Shown piece after piece: positions 26,735 through 36,218 of a stretch of DNA of 64,000 nt (positions are counted from its first letter, which is position 1; every line of letters starts with the position of its first letter). Made by a program: the position numbers and the translations under genes. The stretch is from CAYTSA01 sp964440345 (GTDB lineage Bacteria; Desulfobacterota; Desulfovibrionia; Desulfovibrionales; Desulfovibrionaceae), in assembly GCA_964440345.1 (NCBI GenBank), contig CAYTSA010000003.1, positions 36,303 to 100,302 on the forward strand, in the 5' to 3' direction. The notes beneath the pieces were generated by a model, which saw only the letters and a program-made list of their open reading frames with translations, made no database searches and was not told where the DNA came from.

Positions 26735-26823
26735 TGTATCCTCCTTAAGCCATGAGAACTCTGGCTCGCGTTGCTACGATGCGGCGCAACTGTCTTTGCA
26801 GCGGTAAAAAAATGAAATCTCTT

Positions 26824-26852
26824 TTGACATTTCTGTCATGTGCGTTTAGTAA
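26824..26852 (+). promoter_or_regulatory. Possible sigma-70 promoter
   Basis: A consensus -35 (TTGACA) is followed after 17 bp by TAGTAA, a weak -10, 62 bp before the YfgM-like gene. Placement is right, but the -10 match is only three of six. Confidence 0.35.
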
Positions 26853-26913
26853 GGTTTCTCAGCCTTTTTGAAGCTGTTGATACTACAGATAAGAACGGAG
26901 GAAGACAAGGAAG

Positions 26914-27600
26914 ATGAGCGACCCGCTGACACCGCAAAACGACGTACCCCATCCCGGCCAGGGACCAGTGTCCCCGCCAGAGCTTGGCGAATCTGACGAC
27001 ATGCACCCGCTGCTGCGGAAAATCGTCGAGAACATCAAAATCATCATCACCGCAGTGGCCGCTTTGATACTCGTTGTAGCCGGCTACGGCGTTTACGACT
27101 ATACCCAGGAGCAACAGTATATTGAAGCGAGCAACACTTTCGGCGCGTTGCAACTGCAAAACAAAGGCGCAGCCGAGCTGGAGGCCTTGGAAAATTTCTA
27201 CGTTGAAGCGCCGTCCCAGCTGCAGACTGCGGTGCTGTTCGCCATGGCCTCCGCCGCCATTGACGCTGAAGACTACGGCCGGGCCGCGGAGATTTACAGC
27301 CAGTTGACAGACAGGGTGGACGCTCCGGCCTCCATGCTGACTCAGATAGGCCGGGCCCGCAGCCTCGCCAAAGCTGGCCGGATGCAAGAAGCCTTGGCGC
27401 AGCTGGACACCATGATCAACAACGCGCCGGAAGAGTTTTTACAGCAAGCCTGGCGCATCAAAGCTTCCATTGCCGAAGAGGCGCAAGAGTGGAAGGCCGC
27501 CCAAGATGCATACCAATGGTTGGCTGACAACGCGGAATCTCAAGACGCGTCGTTTTTTGAATACAAGTTGACGGCTGTTTCTGCAAAAATAGAAAGCTGA
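26914..27600 (+). CDS. YfgM-like membrane-anchored TPR protein
   Basis: A 228-residue protein with a cytoplasmic N-terminus of about 40 residues, a single transmembrane helix (IKIIITAVAALILVVAGYGV), and a periplasmic helical repeat domain. This is the layout of YfgM (TPR_21), which binds the Sec translocon and periplasmic chaperones. Helical pairs such as ALFAMASAAIDAEDYGRAAE-like and GRARSLAKAGRMQEAL look like TPRs. A GGAGG lies upstream of the ATG, followed by a purine-rich stretch. It precedes iorA by 68 bp with the same direction, but a functional link is not evident. Confidence 0.75.
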   Translation: MSDPLTPQNDVPHPGQGPVSPPELGESDDMHPLLRKIVENIKIIITAVAALILVVAGYGVYDYTQEQQYIEASNTFGALQLQNKGAAELEALENFYVEAPSQLQTAVLFAMASAAIDAEDYGRAAEIYSQLTDRVDAPASMLTQIGRARSLAKAGRMQEALAQLDTMINNAPEEFLQQAWRIKASIAEEAQEWKAAQDAYQWLADNAESQDASFFEYKLTAVSAKIES

Positions 27601-27668
27601 CAGCGTAGCGACAACCATCTAAAGCGGACGCGCAACACGTCCGCAGGCTGTGAACAGAGGAGAACCAT

Positions 27669-29525
27669 ATGGCCCACCCGCTGCTTGATAGGGAAGGGGG
27701 CGCCACCCGGCTGCTGCTGGGCAATGAAGCCATTGTCCGCGGCGCTTTGGAGGCAGGCGTGCAGTTCATCTCCTGCTATCCTGGCACTCCCTCGTCAGAA
27801 GCTCCGGACACCTTTTTTCGTCTCTCCGGCGACGCAGACTACACCTTTGAATACTCCGCCAACGAAAAGGTCGCCCTGGAAGTAGGGGCGGGCGCCTCGC
27901 TGGCCGGCGCCATGACCATGGTGACCATGAAGCACGTAGGCGTAAACGTAGCCGCAGACCCGCTCATGACCCTGGCTTATGTGGGCGCGCCTGGCGGGCT
28001 GCTGCTGCTCTCGGCCGACGACCCGGGCTGCCACTCCAGCCAGAACGAGCAGGACAACCGCTACTACGCGCGTCTGGCCAACATTGCCTGCTTCGAACCC
28101 TCCACCGCCCAGGAATGCAAGGACATGACCCGCGACGCCCTGCTGTATTCGCGCCAGTACGGCCGGCCGGTCATGATCAGAACCACCACCCGGGTGAACC
28201 ATCTGCGCGGGCCGGTGCAGTTTGGTCCCCTGCCGGAAAAGACCGAACTGGTGGAGTTCTCCAAAAACCCGTCCAAATTCGTGCCGGTGCCGGCCTTTGC
28301 CCGGCCTATGCGCTTGCGCTTGCTGGAAGACCTGGACCGCCAGGCTGCGGACGCAGACGCCAGCAAGTACAACCGCGTCTGGGGCGATGGAGAGACAGGT
28401 ATTGTGGCCTCGTCCATTACCCGGTCCTATCTGCACGACGCCCTGGAGGAAACCGGCTGGAAAGACCGCTTTCGGGTGCTGGAGCTGGGCATGAGCTGGC
28501 CCTTTCCGGAAAAGCTGGCCGACGGCTTTCTGCGCCAGGTCAAGGACAAAGTGTTGATCCTGGAAGAGCTGGAGCCCCTGGTGGAAAACGAGCTGCGCGC
28601 CCTGATCAACCGCAAGGGCCCGGCCCGGCAGATCGTCGGCAAAGCCGACGAAAACACATCCGAACTGCCTCGCAACGGCGAGTACTCCACAGCCTCTGTC
28701 AAGGCTGCCCTGGCCAAAGTGCTGGGCGAAGAAGCCCCGGCCCCAGAGCTGTGCGAAACAGAACAGAACCTGCCCATACGGCCGCCCAACCTGTGCGCAG
28801 GCTGCGCCCACCGCTCGGTCTACTACGCCGTGCGCCAGATGTTCGGCGACGAAGCCGTCTACTCCTCGGACATCGGCTGCTACACCCTTGGCCTGCTGCC
28901 CCCGCTTTCGGCGGCAGATTTTCTCATCTGCATGGGCTCGTCCGTCTCAGCCGGGTCCGGCTTCGCCAAAGCCAGCGGCAAATCAGTGGTGGCCTTTATC
29001 GGCGACTCCACCTTTTTCCACACTGGCGTTAACGGGCTTATCAACGCAGTGTTCAACCAGCACGACCTGCTGCTGGTGGTGCTGGACAACCGCACCACAG
29101 CCATGACTGGCCACCAGCCGCATCCGGGCGTGGACCCAGACGTGGCCGGCTGCTGTACTGTGCGGGTGGACATAGAAGCCGTGTGCAAGGGCTGCGGCGT
29201 GGAGCACGTGCGCAAAGCCCCGGCCTACAACCAGAAGAAATTGGACGAGACCATCGCCGAACTCAGGGCCCTCTCTGGCGTGCGGGTGCTTATAGCTGAA
29301 GAACCTTGCGTGCTTTACGCTCGGCGAAAAATGCGCAAGAAGCCGACCACGGTTGCCTACATTGCCGAGCAGACAGAGGCGGTTAAGCAGGCGGTGGGCA
29401 GCTTGGCCTGTCCGGCCTTTTTCCGCGAGGCCGAGGAAGTCCGCATTAACGAGGACCAGTGCACGGGCTGCATGGTCTGCGTGCAGATTTCCAGCGACAT
29501 CAAAGCCCGCAAGCGGGAGGGCTGA
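27669..29525 (+). CDS. iorA: Indolepyruvate:ferredoxin oxidoreductase, alpha subunit
   Basis: The 618-residue alpha subunit oxidatively decarboxylates aryl pyruvates to aryl-acetyl-CoA with thiamine diphosphate and reduces ferredoxin. The N-terminal pyrimidine-binding domain has GVQFISCYPGTPSSEAPDTF. The ThDP-binding part lies near residue 415-460 (GDSTFFHTGVNGLINAVFN). The C-terminal ferredoxin domain is degenerate: only CP and CTGCMVC remain, and the usual later Cys-Pro is replaced by ISSD. It therefore has cysteines for at most one [4Fe-4S] cluster, where two are usual. iorB follows after 2 bp. Confidence 0.93.
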   Translation: MAHPLLDREGGATRLLLGNEAIVRGALEAGVQFISCYPGTPSSEAPDTFFRLSGDADYTFEYSANEKVALEVGAGASLAGAMTMVTMKHVGVNVAADPLMTLAYVGAPGGLLLLSADDPGCHSSQNEQDNRYYARLANIACFEPSTAQECKDMTRDALLYSRQYGRPVMIRTTTRVNHLRGPVQFGPLPEKTELVEFSKNPSKFVPVPAFARPMRLRLLEDLDRQAADADASKYNRVWGDGETGIVASSITRSYLHDALEETGWKDRFRVLELGMSWPFPEKLADGFLRQVKDKVLILEELEPLVENELRALINRKGPARQIVGKADENTSELPRNGEYSTASVKAALAKVLGEEAPAPELCETEQNLPIRPPNLCAGCAHRSVYYAVRQMFGDEAVYSSDIGCYTLGLLPPLSAADFLICMGSSVSAGSGFAKASGKSVVAFIGDSTFFHTGVNGLINAVFNQHDLLLVVLDNRTTAMTGHQPHPGVDPDVAGCCTVRVDIEAVCKGCGVEHVRKAPAYNQKKLDETIAELRALSGVRVLIAEEPCVLYARRKMRKKPTTVAYIAEQTEAVKQAVGSLACPAFFREAEEVRINEDQCTGCMVCVQISSDIKARKREG

Positions 29526-29527
29526 TC

Positions 29528-30112
29528 ATGAAAAATCGCATATTCCTTACCGGCACAGGCGGCCAGGGAACCCTGACTGCAACTCACCTGCTCACCCACT
29601 CCGTGTTGCAGCAAGGCCTGGACGTGACCTCGGGCGAAATCCACGGCATGGCCCAGCGCGGCGGCGTGGTGGAGTCTACTGTGCTCATCGGCGGCTGGAA
29701 AAGCCCCAAAATATCCCCTGGCGAAGCAGATGTACTGCTGGCTTTTGAACCCATGGAGGCGCTACGCGCCCTGCCCTATCTGGCCAAAGGCGGCGTCGTC
29801 TTCTGCTCCACAGACCCGGTTCCGCCTGTCTCTGTGGCCATGGGCCGGGAAAGCTACCCTGATATGGATGTCGTCACTTCCCGGCTGGAAGCATGCGCCG
29901 GCAAGGTGTACTACCTGCCCTGCCGCCAGCTGGGCACGGAAGCCGGGGCGGCCCAGGCGGGCAACCTGGCCATATTCGGCGCCATGTGCGCCGTCGGCGT
30001 CGTTCCCCTGACTGTGGACGGGCTCAAGGAAGGCGTTCGCTCCTTCCTGCCGCCCAAACTCGTGGACGTGAACCTGAAAGCCGTGGACCTGGGCGTGGCC
30101 GCCGTCGCCTGA
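29528..30112 (+). CDS. iorB: Indolepyruvate:ferredoxin oxidoreductase, beta subunit
   Basis: A 194-residue gamma-type domain subunit of the 2-oxoacid:ferredoxin oxidoreductase family. The family start IFLTGTGGQGTLTATHLL is followed by GEIHGMAQRGGVVESTVLIG, which lines the CoA/ThDP interface. The ATG was taken 3 codons after the iorA stop region because it begins the conserved strand; an upstream in-frame start would overlap iorA by about 70 bp. A family-A repeat and nifA follow. Confidence 0.93.
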   Translation: MKNRIFLTGTGGQGTLTATHLLTHSVLQQGLDVTSGEIHGMAQRGGVVESTVLIGGWKSPKISPGEADVLLAFEPMEALRALPYLAKGGVVFCSTDPVPPVSVAMGRESYPDMDVVTSRLEACAGKVYYLPCRQLGTEAGAAQAGNLAIFGAMCAVGVVPLTVDGLKEGVRSFLPPKLVDVNLKAVDLGVAAVA

Positions 30113-30127
30113 GCCGCAGGCCGTTAA

Positions 30128-30205
30128 CAGGCTGTTGAAAAATCCACGATGTCGGCGTTGCTTTCGTGTTTTTTGAACAGCCTGAAAAATGGATTTTTTC
30201 AATAG
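30128..30205 (+). repeat. Family-A interspersed repeat, short copy 2
   Basis: A 78-bp copy with the same ends as the full-length copies (CAGGCTGTTGAAAAATCCAC and TTTTTTGAACAGCCTG) but with the central 65-70 bp missing. It lies between iorB and nifA, and the two arms can form a long hairpin, so it may also act as a transcription stop for iorAB. Confidence 0.75.
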
Positions 30206-30216
30206 GCCGTTAGAGC

Positions 30217-31806
30217 ATGACAAAAACCGACGCTACACAGGAACTGGAGACTTTTTTATCCACCCTGAAAGATATCCTGGGTCAGTTGGGGCCGCATAGC
30301 CCGTTTCAACCTAGTCTGAAGAATCTGCTACGCACGCTGGCCGTCAACCACGGCTTTGTGCGGCCCACGCTGACCATCTTCGACCCGGAAACCAAAACCC
30401 TGAAGCTGTCGCTCACCCATGGGCAGGCCAAGAACCAGCAGGCCAGCTACGAACCCGGCCAGGGCGTGACCGGCCAGGTGTTCAACTCCGGCCAGCCCGT
30501 CATCGTGCCGCGCATGAAGGACCACCCGGCCTTTTTGAACAAGGCCTTTGGCCGCACCGAAACCGAGCTGGGCGAAAACGCCTTCATTTGCGTGCCCGTG
30601 CTTGCCCCAGCCCAGGAAAACAGCGGCCAGACCGAAGTGCTGGGAACCCTGTTTGCTGATACACCGTGCGCGCCTTTTCCCGAACTGGAGGCCAAGTGCC
30701 GTTTTCTGGAAGTAGTGGCCGGCATGATCGCCAACCAGGCCTCTTACCTGCAGGAAGAAATGGCCAGGCAAAGGCACCTGATGGCGCAAGGGCTGGTCAC
30801 CAGCGGCCAGGACCCGCTGGAACAAGACGAATCCATAGTAGGCGCCTCCAAGGCCATGCGCATGGTGCTCAACCAGGTGGGCCAGGTGGGCCCCAGCCGC
30901 GCCACAGTGCTGCTGCGCGGCGAATCCGGCACAGGCAAAGAGCTGCTGGCCGAATCCATCCACAACGCCAGCCCGCGGCGGGAGATGCCCCTGGTTAAGC
31001 TGAACTGCGCCGCCCTGCCCTCCGAGCTGGTGGAAAGCGAGCTCTTCGGCCACCAGAAAGGCGCCTTCACCGGCGCCGTGGCCACCAAAAAAGGCCTCTT
31101 CGAACTGGCCCACAAAGGCAGCCTGTTCCTGGACGAAATCGGCGAGCTGTCCTTATCTGCCCAAGCCAAGGTCTTGCGCGCCATACAAGAGCAGGAAATC
31201 CAGCGCCTGGGCAGCGAACAGACCGTTACCGTGGACGTGCGGCTCATCTGCGCCACGCACCAGCCCCTGGAAGAGCTGGTGGAGCAGAGCCTGTTCCGCG
31301 AAGACCTCTACTACCGCATCAACGTCTTCCCCATTTTTATTCCGCCCCTGCGTGAACGCCGCGAGGACATCCTGCCCCTGGGCGAGCACTTCTTGCACGA
31401 TTTCGCCACCGAATACGCCAAGGAAATCAGGCGCATCTCCACGCCGGCCATTGACCTGCTCACCCAGTACCACTGGCCCGGCAACGTGCGCGAGCTGAAG
31501 AACTGCATCGAACGGGCCGTGCTCATTTGCGACGAAGAGGTCATCCGGACGTACCACCTGCCGCCCTCGCTGCAGACCGCGGAAAGCTCAGCCACGGACA
31601 CCGGCCTCTCTTTCTGCGACGCCGTGGCCCGTTTTGAGCAGGAGGTGCTGGTGGACGCTCTGAAAAAGGCTCGGGGGAACATGCTCCAGGCCGCCAGGGA
31701 CCTGCGCGTAAGCTACCGCATCGTCAACTACAAAGTGAAAAAATACAAACTGGACCCAAAAAAGTATTCCGTGTCGCGGTCTGCGTCCAAATCCGCCAAG
31801 CGATAG
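30217..31806 (+). CDS. nifA: Sigma-54-dependent activator NifA
   Basis: A 529-residue enhancer-binding protein. Residues 25-185 form a GAF sensor domain, residues 205-440 the AAA+ domain, and the C-terminus a Fis-type helix-turn-helix (NMLQAARDLRVSYRIVNYKV). The AAA+ domain has Walker A GESGTGKE, GAFTGA for contact with sigma-54, and Walker B LFLDEIGEL. Its position close to the nif operon, which carries a sigma-54 promoter and a TGT-N10-ACA site, makes NifA the best assignment. It lacks the Cys motif of oxygen-sensing NifA between the central and C-terminal domains. Confidence 0.85.
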   Translation: MTKTDATQELETFLSTLKDILGQLGPHSPFQPSLKNLLRTLAVNHGFVRPTLTIFDPETKTLKLSLTHGQAKNQQASYEPGQGVTGQVFNSGQPVIVPRMKDHPAFLNKAFGRTETELGENAFICVPVLAPAQENSGQTEVLGTLFADTPCAPFPELEAKCRFLEVVAGMIANQASYLQEEMARQRHLMAQGLVTSGQDPLEQDESIVGASKAMRMVLNQVGQVGPSRATVLLRGESGTGKELLAESIHNASPRREMPLVKLNCAALPSELVESELFGHQKGAFTGAVATKKGLFELAHKGSLFLDEIGELSLSAQAKVLRAIQEQEIQRLGSEQTVTVDVRLICATHQPLEELVEQSLFREDLYYRINVFPIFIPPLRERREDILPLGEHFLHDFATEYAKEIRRISTPAIDLLTQYHWPGNVRELKNCIERAVLICDEEVIRTYHLPPSLQTAESSATDTGLSFCDAVARFEQEVLVDALKKARGNMLQAARDLRVSYRIVNYKVKKYKLDPKKYSVSRSASKSAKR

Positions 31807-31880
31807 AGATAGAGCCTGGCGCCATCGGGCAGCTCATGGCGGGAAAACGCCAGCAAACCATACGCCAAAGGAGACGCCGC

Positions 31881-33287
31881 ATGCTGCACGCCAACCGCCC
31901 CCCCGCCATCAAGGACGACGACCTGCTCACTCCCTCATTCGGCTCCCGCGCCTTCCAGCGCCAGGCCCCGAAATACCGCCTGCCGTATACGGAAATGGAC
32001 GCCAAGGCCGCCTACCAGATCGTCCGGGACGAGACCCTGCTGGACGGCAACGCCCGGCTGAACCTGGCCACCTTTGTCACCACCTGGATGGAAGACCAGG
32101 CCCGGCAACTGATGCTGGAAACCGCCGAAAAGAACATGATCGACAAGGACGAGTACCCGCAGACGGCCGAGATTGAAGCCCGCTGCGTGAACATCGTGGC
32201 CGACATGTTCAACGCCCCCGAGCCCTCTGAAGAGGATGACAGTCAGCAAGAAGCCTGCGGCTGCTCCACCACCGGCTCCAGCGAGGCGGCCATGCTCTGC
32301 GGCATGGCCCTGAAGTGGCAATGGCGCGCCAGACGCACAGCCCAGGGCAAAGCGGCCGGCAAGCCCAACATGGTCATGTCCATCGGCGTCCAGGTCTGCT
32401 GGGAAAAATTCTGCCGCTATTGGGAGATAGAGCCCCGTTACGTCCCCTTTGAAGACGGTTGTTACGCCCTGGATCCGGAAAAAACCATGGCCCTGTGCGA
32501 CGAAAACACCATTGGCGTGGTCGGCATTCTGGGCGTTACCTATACCGGCGCCTACGAGGATATCCAGGGTCTGAACGACGCCCTGGAAGAGTTCAACGCC
32601 AAGACCGGCTACGACATCCCCCTGCACGTGGACGCGGCCAGCGGCGGCTTTGTGGCGCCCTTCATCCAGCCGGACCTGGTCTGGGATTTTCGCCTCCCGT
32701 GGGTCAAATCCATCAACGTTTCTGGCCACAAGTACGGCCTGGTCTACCCCGGCGTGGGCTGGGCCGTCTGGCGGTCCTGGGACGAGCTGCCCGAAGACCT
32801 CATCTTCCGCGTCAACTACCTGGGCGGCGAAATGCCCACCTTTGCCCTGAACTTCTCCCGGCCCGGCGCCCAGGTCATCGCCCAGTATTACAACTTTCTG
32901 CGCCTGGGCCGCGAAGGCTACCGCCGCATCCAGCAGGCCAGCCAGGACACCGCCCTGTACCTGTCCGAGAACATCGCCCAAATGGGCCCCTTCGAACTCA
33001 TCAGCAAGGGCGACGAGCTGCCGGTCTTCTGCTGGAAACTCAAGGGCGAACAGGGCTTCACCTTGTTCGAGCTGGCCGACCAGCTGCGGGCCCGGGGTTG
33101 GCAGGTCCCGGCCTACACCATGCCGGAAAACGTGGAAGACCTGGCCGTGCAGCGCATCGTGGTGCGCGAAGACCTGCGCAAAGACATGGCCTCCCTGCTG
33201 CTGGAAGACATCGAAACCGCGGTGAAAAAACTGCAGGGCAAACACGCCGGAGAAACACCCAAAGGCAAGACGCACAAGGCGTGCTGA
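31881..33287 (+). CDS. gadB: Glutamate decarboxylase
   Basis: A 468-residue PLP enzyme that turns glutamate into GABA and CO2 and consumes a proton. The length matches GadA/GadB. The cofactor lysine is in SINVSGHKYGLVYPGVGW near residue 275; HVDAASGGFVAPF precedes it. I chose the ATG 7 bp after AAAGGAGA, and an upstream in-frame ATG has no site. It follows nifA by 74 bp in the same direction and may be read through from it. No GABA antiporter (gadC) is adjacent, which is unusual for an acid-resistance role. Confidence 0.93.
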   Translation: MLHANRPPAIKDDDLLTPSFGSRAFQRQAPKYRLPYTEMDAKAAYQIVRDETLLDGNARLNLATFVTTWMEDQARQLMLETAEKNMIDKDEYPQTAEIEARCVNIVADMFNAPEPSEEDDSQQEACGCSTTGSSEAAMLCGMALKWQWRARRTAQGKAAGKPNMVMSIGVQVCWEKFCRYWEIEPRYVPFEDGCYALDPEKTMALCDENTIGVVGILGVTYTGAYEDIQGLNDALEEFNAKTGYDIPLHVDAASGGFVAPFIQPDLVWDFRLPWVKSINVSGHKYGLVYPGVGWAVWRSWDELPEDLIFRVNYLGGEMPTFALNFSRPGAQVIAQYYNFLRLGREGYRRIQQASQDTALYLSENIAQMGPFELISKGDELPVFCWKLKGEQGFTLFELADQLRARGWQVPAYTMPENVEDLAVQRIVVREDLRKDMASLLLEDIETAVKKLQGKHAGETPKGKTHKAC

Positions 33288-33291
33288 GCAA

Positions 33292-33376
33292 GGTAAGCAG
33301 TCCCAAGCCAACGGCGGCGGCGAGCGCAGCGAGCCGCGGGGCTGCGACAGTCTGATCCCCGAAGCCGCAAAGCGGC
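33292..33376. repeat. Family-C GC-rich repeat and hairpin
   Basis: GGTAAGCA, AAGCCAACGGCGGC and GCGAGCGCAGCGA occur here in order. The same three blocks occur in the other orientation at 45596-45650, and the first block recurs after galT. A GCCGC-AAA-GCGGC hairpin ends the segment. It lies between the convergent gadB and nifB genes. Nothing else is seen in the 227-bp gap. Confidence 0.45.
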
Positions 33377-33514
33377 GCAGGGGGCAGACGTCATATGGCA
33401 GTCCATAAGACGACGCGTTATGCGCTGGCCAACACGGCTTGTTTCGCTTGGTATGTGGACGAAGGCGAAGCCGAGGGGCTGGACGAACCCCTTGCTCGCC
33501 CCCGCCCCCAACAA

Positions 33515-34804
33515 TTACCCACACCCCCCGCCGCGGCCGTCGCAGCCGCCGGAAATTTTGCCGGCGCGTTTGCGCAGCGTGTCCATATTGCCGTAGCCAT
33601 AGACCGTGGCCAGGGCGGTGTCGATGAAGCCTTCCACCGGGTATGGCGTCACGCCGCTTTCTTCCAGGATGGCTCGGGGCGTCTCGCCCAGGGCGCTGGC
33701 CAGCACGGCGCGGCAATCGCCGAGCAGTTTGGCCAGCTCAAGCCAACGCTTGGGTCCGCCGCCGGCCTTGGGCGCTATGCGCTTTTCCACCATCCGAAAG
33801 CCGCCGGCCGGGTCCTGCTCCCATATCTGGAAACTCTTGGCCTCGCCCAGGTGGACGTTGACCAGCATGCCCTCGCGGCTGGCCACGGCCACGTAAGGCC
33901 GGGCCTTTTCTTCGGGCAACTCCATTGCTGAAAATTTTTTCAGCACAGGCGCCAGTTCCTGGGACTGATCCTTGCACAGCATGCCCACGGCGTCGGCCCG
34001 GCAGCGCCTGCAGTGAGTCATCTGCGGCACATAAGCCGTTGCCAGCGCGCGCAATTGGCGCAACTCCGCCTTGTCCGGCTCGGGCACGGCGCCAAAGGGC
34101 GTGCCCGCAGTGGGCTTCAGGGGCAGCACGTTCTGTATATCCACGCCCATGGTGCTCATTTTCTCGCTCACGGCCAGGATGTGGTCGTCGTTGACGCCGG
34201 GAACCAGGATGGTGTTCACCTTAACTATTATCCCCCGCTCCTTCAGACCGCGCACTGCCTCCATCTGCCTGCTGAGCAGCAGCTCTGCGGCCTGGCGGCC
34301 CCGGTAGACCACCTTGCCGTCGCGGACCCAGGAGTACATCTTGGCCCCAATGACCGGGTCCACCGCGTTAACGGTCACAGTGACGTGACTGACGCCGACC
34401 GCAACCAGGTCGTCCAGATGAGCGGGCAAGCCCAGCCCGTTGGACGACAAGCAGAAGATGATATGCGGGAACCGCTCGTTAAGCAGCCGCATGGTGCGGA
34501 TGGATTCAGCTGCGTTGGCCATGGGGTCGCCGGGCCCGGCAATGCCGGCCACTGTGATGCGCGGCTCCCGGGCCAGTACGTCGGCCATATACTCCACGGC
34601 TTGTTCCGGGCTGAGCATTGTGCTGGTCACGCCAGGCCGCGACTCGTTCACACAGTCATACTTCCGGTTGCAATAGTTGCACTGGATATTGCATTTGGGC
34701 GCCACGGGCAAATGCACTCGCCCGCAGGAGCCGGAGGACTTCTTGTTAAAGCAGGGATGCTTTGATGTATCCTTGGTCATGACAACGCCGTGCGTGGTGT
34801 TCAT
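33515..34804 (-). CDS. nifB: Nitrogenase cofactor synthesis radical-SAM protein NifB
   Basis: A 429-residue enzyme that builds NifB-co, the carbide-containing Fe-S core of the nitrogenase cofactor. HPCFN near residue 16 and the radical-SAM motif CNIQCNYCNRKYDC near residue 38 are intact, as are GPGDP and CRRCRADAVGMLC. A NifX-like domain occupies about residues 320-425 (VHLGEAKSFQIW). The ATG was set by AAGGAGC 5 bp upstream. It is the last gene of the nif operon, 58 bp after nifN. Confidence 0.96.
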   Translation of the reverse strand: MNTTHGVVMTKDTSKHPCFNKKSSGSCGRVHLPVAPKCNIQCNYCNRKYDCVNESRPGVTSTMLSPEQAVEYMADVLAREPRITVAGIAGPGDPMANAAESIRTMRLLNERFPHIIFCLSSNGLGLPAHLDDLVAVGVSHVTVTVNAVDPVIGAKMYSWVRDGKVVYRGRQAAELLLSRQMEAVRGLKERGIIVKVNTILVPGVNDDHILAVSEKMSTMGVDIQNVLPLKPTAGTPFGAVPEPDKAELRQLRALATAYVPQMTHCRRCRADAVGMLCKDQSQELAPVLKKFSAMELPEEKARPYVAVASREGMLVNVHLGEAKSFQIWEQDPAGGFRMVEKRIAPKAGGGPKRWLELAKLLGDCRAVLASALGETPRAILEESGVTPYPVEGFIDTALATVYGYGNMDTLRKRAGKISGGCDGRGGGCG

Positions 34805-34862
34805 GGTAGGCTCCTTAGTATTCACCGCAGATGGCGCAACATGCACCCGCGGTTCAAAATGC

Positions 34863-36218
34863 TTACATATACCCGTAGCCAACAGGACTGGCGGACTGCT
34901 TGCGCTCCAGCATGGTGTTCACAATACGGTCGTACAAGGCCAGAGTTCCGGAGTAGCCCACGTGCTGCGTGCGCTGACCGCCAAAGCGGTCGTGGATGGG
35001 AAAGCCCACCCGGATGAGCGGCCGGTTCCACTGCCGGGCGTAGCGCTGGGCTTTAGAGTTACCGAGCAGGAAATCCGGACTCAGGGATTGGGCGGCCTCG
35101 GCTATTTCGTGGAAGTCCGCGTTATGGATGACCATGGGCGGCTCTGAAGTCAGGTCCTTGCACGCAGCCAGGACCCTGTCTGAAAAATGCTTGGATTTGG
35201 CGCCAGTGGCCACCAGCACAGGGAGAACGCCGATCTCGGCGGAAAATGACGCCAGCGCCAGGGCCAAATCCTCGTCGCCGTAGATTACCGCGCGCTTGTG
35301 AAAGACATACTTGTGGCCGTCCACCATGGCGTCCACCAACCGACCGCGTTCCAGCGCGTGCTTGCGAGGCGTTTGCTGGCCTGTCAGCTCGTTCATGGCG
35401 TCGAAAAAGGCGTCCGAGCCGCGAATGCCTATGGGCAGCGATATCTTGCGCGTGGGAACGCCGAAGCGCTTTTCCAGCAGGTCGCCGGCGGTTTTCATTG
35501 TTTCCAGGGCTGCCCCGCACTCTATAGAGCCCAAGGAGCCGGACATGGCTTGAATCTGTTCGATGGTCGCGCCGCCGTCGGGAATCTTCACGTAATCTTC
35601 CAAAGCCGGGCCGTCTAACGTTTCGGAGAAATCTGGCAGCAGGGTCAAACCCACGCCGTAATCCGCGGCAATATCCTTAATGTGGCGCATATCTGCGGGC
35701 GAGACCAGGCCAGGCATGACGTTCACAGTGCGCTGGGGCGCCGTCTTTTCTGTGGTCAGCTGGTCCACCAGGGCCTTGACCGCGCCGTGAAAGCCGTCCA
35801 TGTGTGTGCCGGAGTAGCTGGGCGTGGACACCCAGACCACATAGGGCAAGTCCAACTCACCGAATTCATGGAATAATTCCTTGACAAGCATGGACAGGTC
35901 GTCGCCAATAGTCTCCGTAAGGCAGGTGGACGCCACGCCAACGATCTTAGCGCCGTATTTTTGCATGACGTTGAGCACGCCTTTTTTCAGGTTCGGCCCG
36001 CCGCCGTAGACGGCGTGTTTTTCGCCCAGGGCCGAAGAGGCGATGTCCACGGGCTCGCGAAAATGGCTGATAACGTAGCGCCGCATGTAGGTGGCGCAGC
36101 CTTGGGAGCCGTGTAGAAAAGGAACGCAGCCTTCCACGCCCTTGAAAGCCAGGGAAGCGCCAAGCGGCGTACACATCTTGCAGGCGTTGGTGGTGGAAAC
36201 ATAGGGCGCGTCTTTCAT
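34863..36218 (-). CDS. nifN: Nitrogenase cofactor scaffold NifN
   Basis: The 451-residue beta-like subunit of the NifEN scaffold, on which NifB-co is matured to FeMo-co. Cluster-ligand segments are NACKMCTPLGAS near residue 11, GSQGCATYMRRY near residue 38 and STCLTETIGDD near residue 97. It resembles NifK throughout (PSYSGTHMDGF, then HDRFGG near the C-terminus). Its start codon overlaps the nifE stop (ATGA), indicating coupled synthesis. Confidence 0.93.
   Translation of the reverse strand: MKDAPYVSTTNACKMCTPLGASLAFKGVEGCVPFLHGSQGCATYMRRYVISHFREPVDIASSALGEKHAVYGGGPNLKKGVLNVMQKYGAKIVGVASTCLTETIGDDLSMLVKELFHEFGELDLPYVVWVSTPSYSGTHMDGFHGAVKALVDQLTTEKTAPQRTVNVMPGLVSPADMRHIKDIAADYGVGLTLLPDFSETLDGPALEDYVKIPDGGATIEQIQAMSGSLGSIECGAALETMKTAGDLLEKRFGVPTRKISLPIGIRGSDAFFDAMNELTGQQTPRKHALERGRLVDAMVDGHKYVFHKRAVIYGDEDLALALASFSAEIGVLPVLVATGAKSKHFSDRVLAACKDLTSEPPMVIHNADFHEIAEAAQSLSPDFLLGNSKAQRYARQWNRPLIRVGFPIHDRFGGQRTQHVGYSGTLALYDRIVNTMLERKQSASPVGYGYM

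Noticed and set aside
31935..33716. 593-codon reverse frame opposite gadB
   Set aside because: It spans gadB and the gap beyond it, is rich in Gly/His/Val as antisense shadows are, and has no domain.
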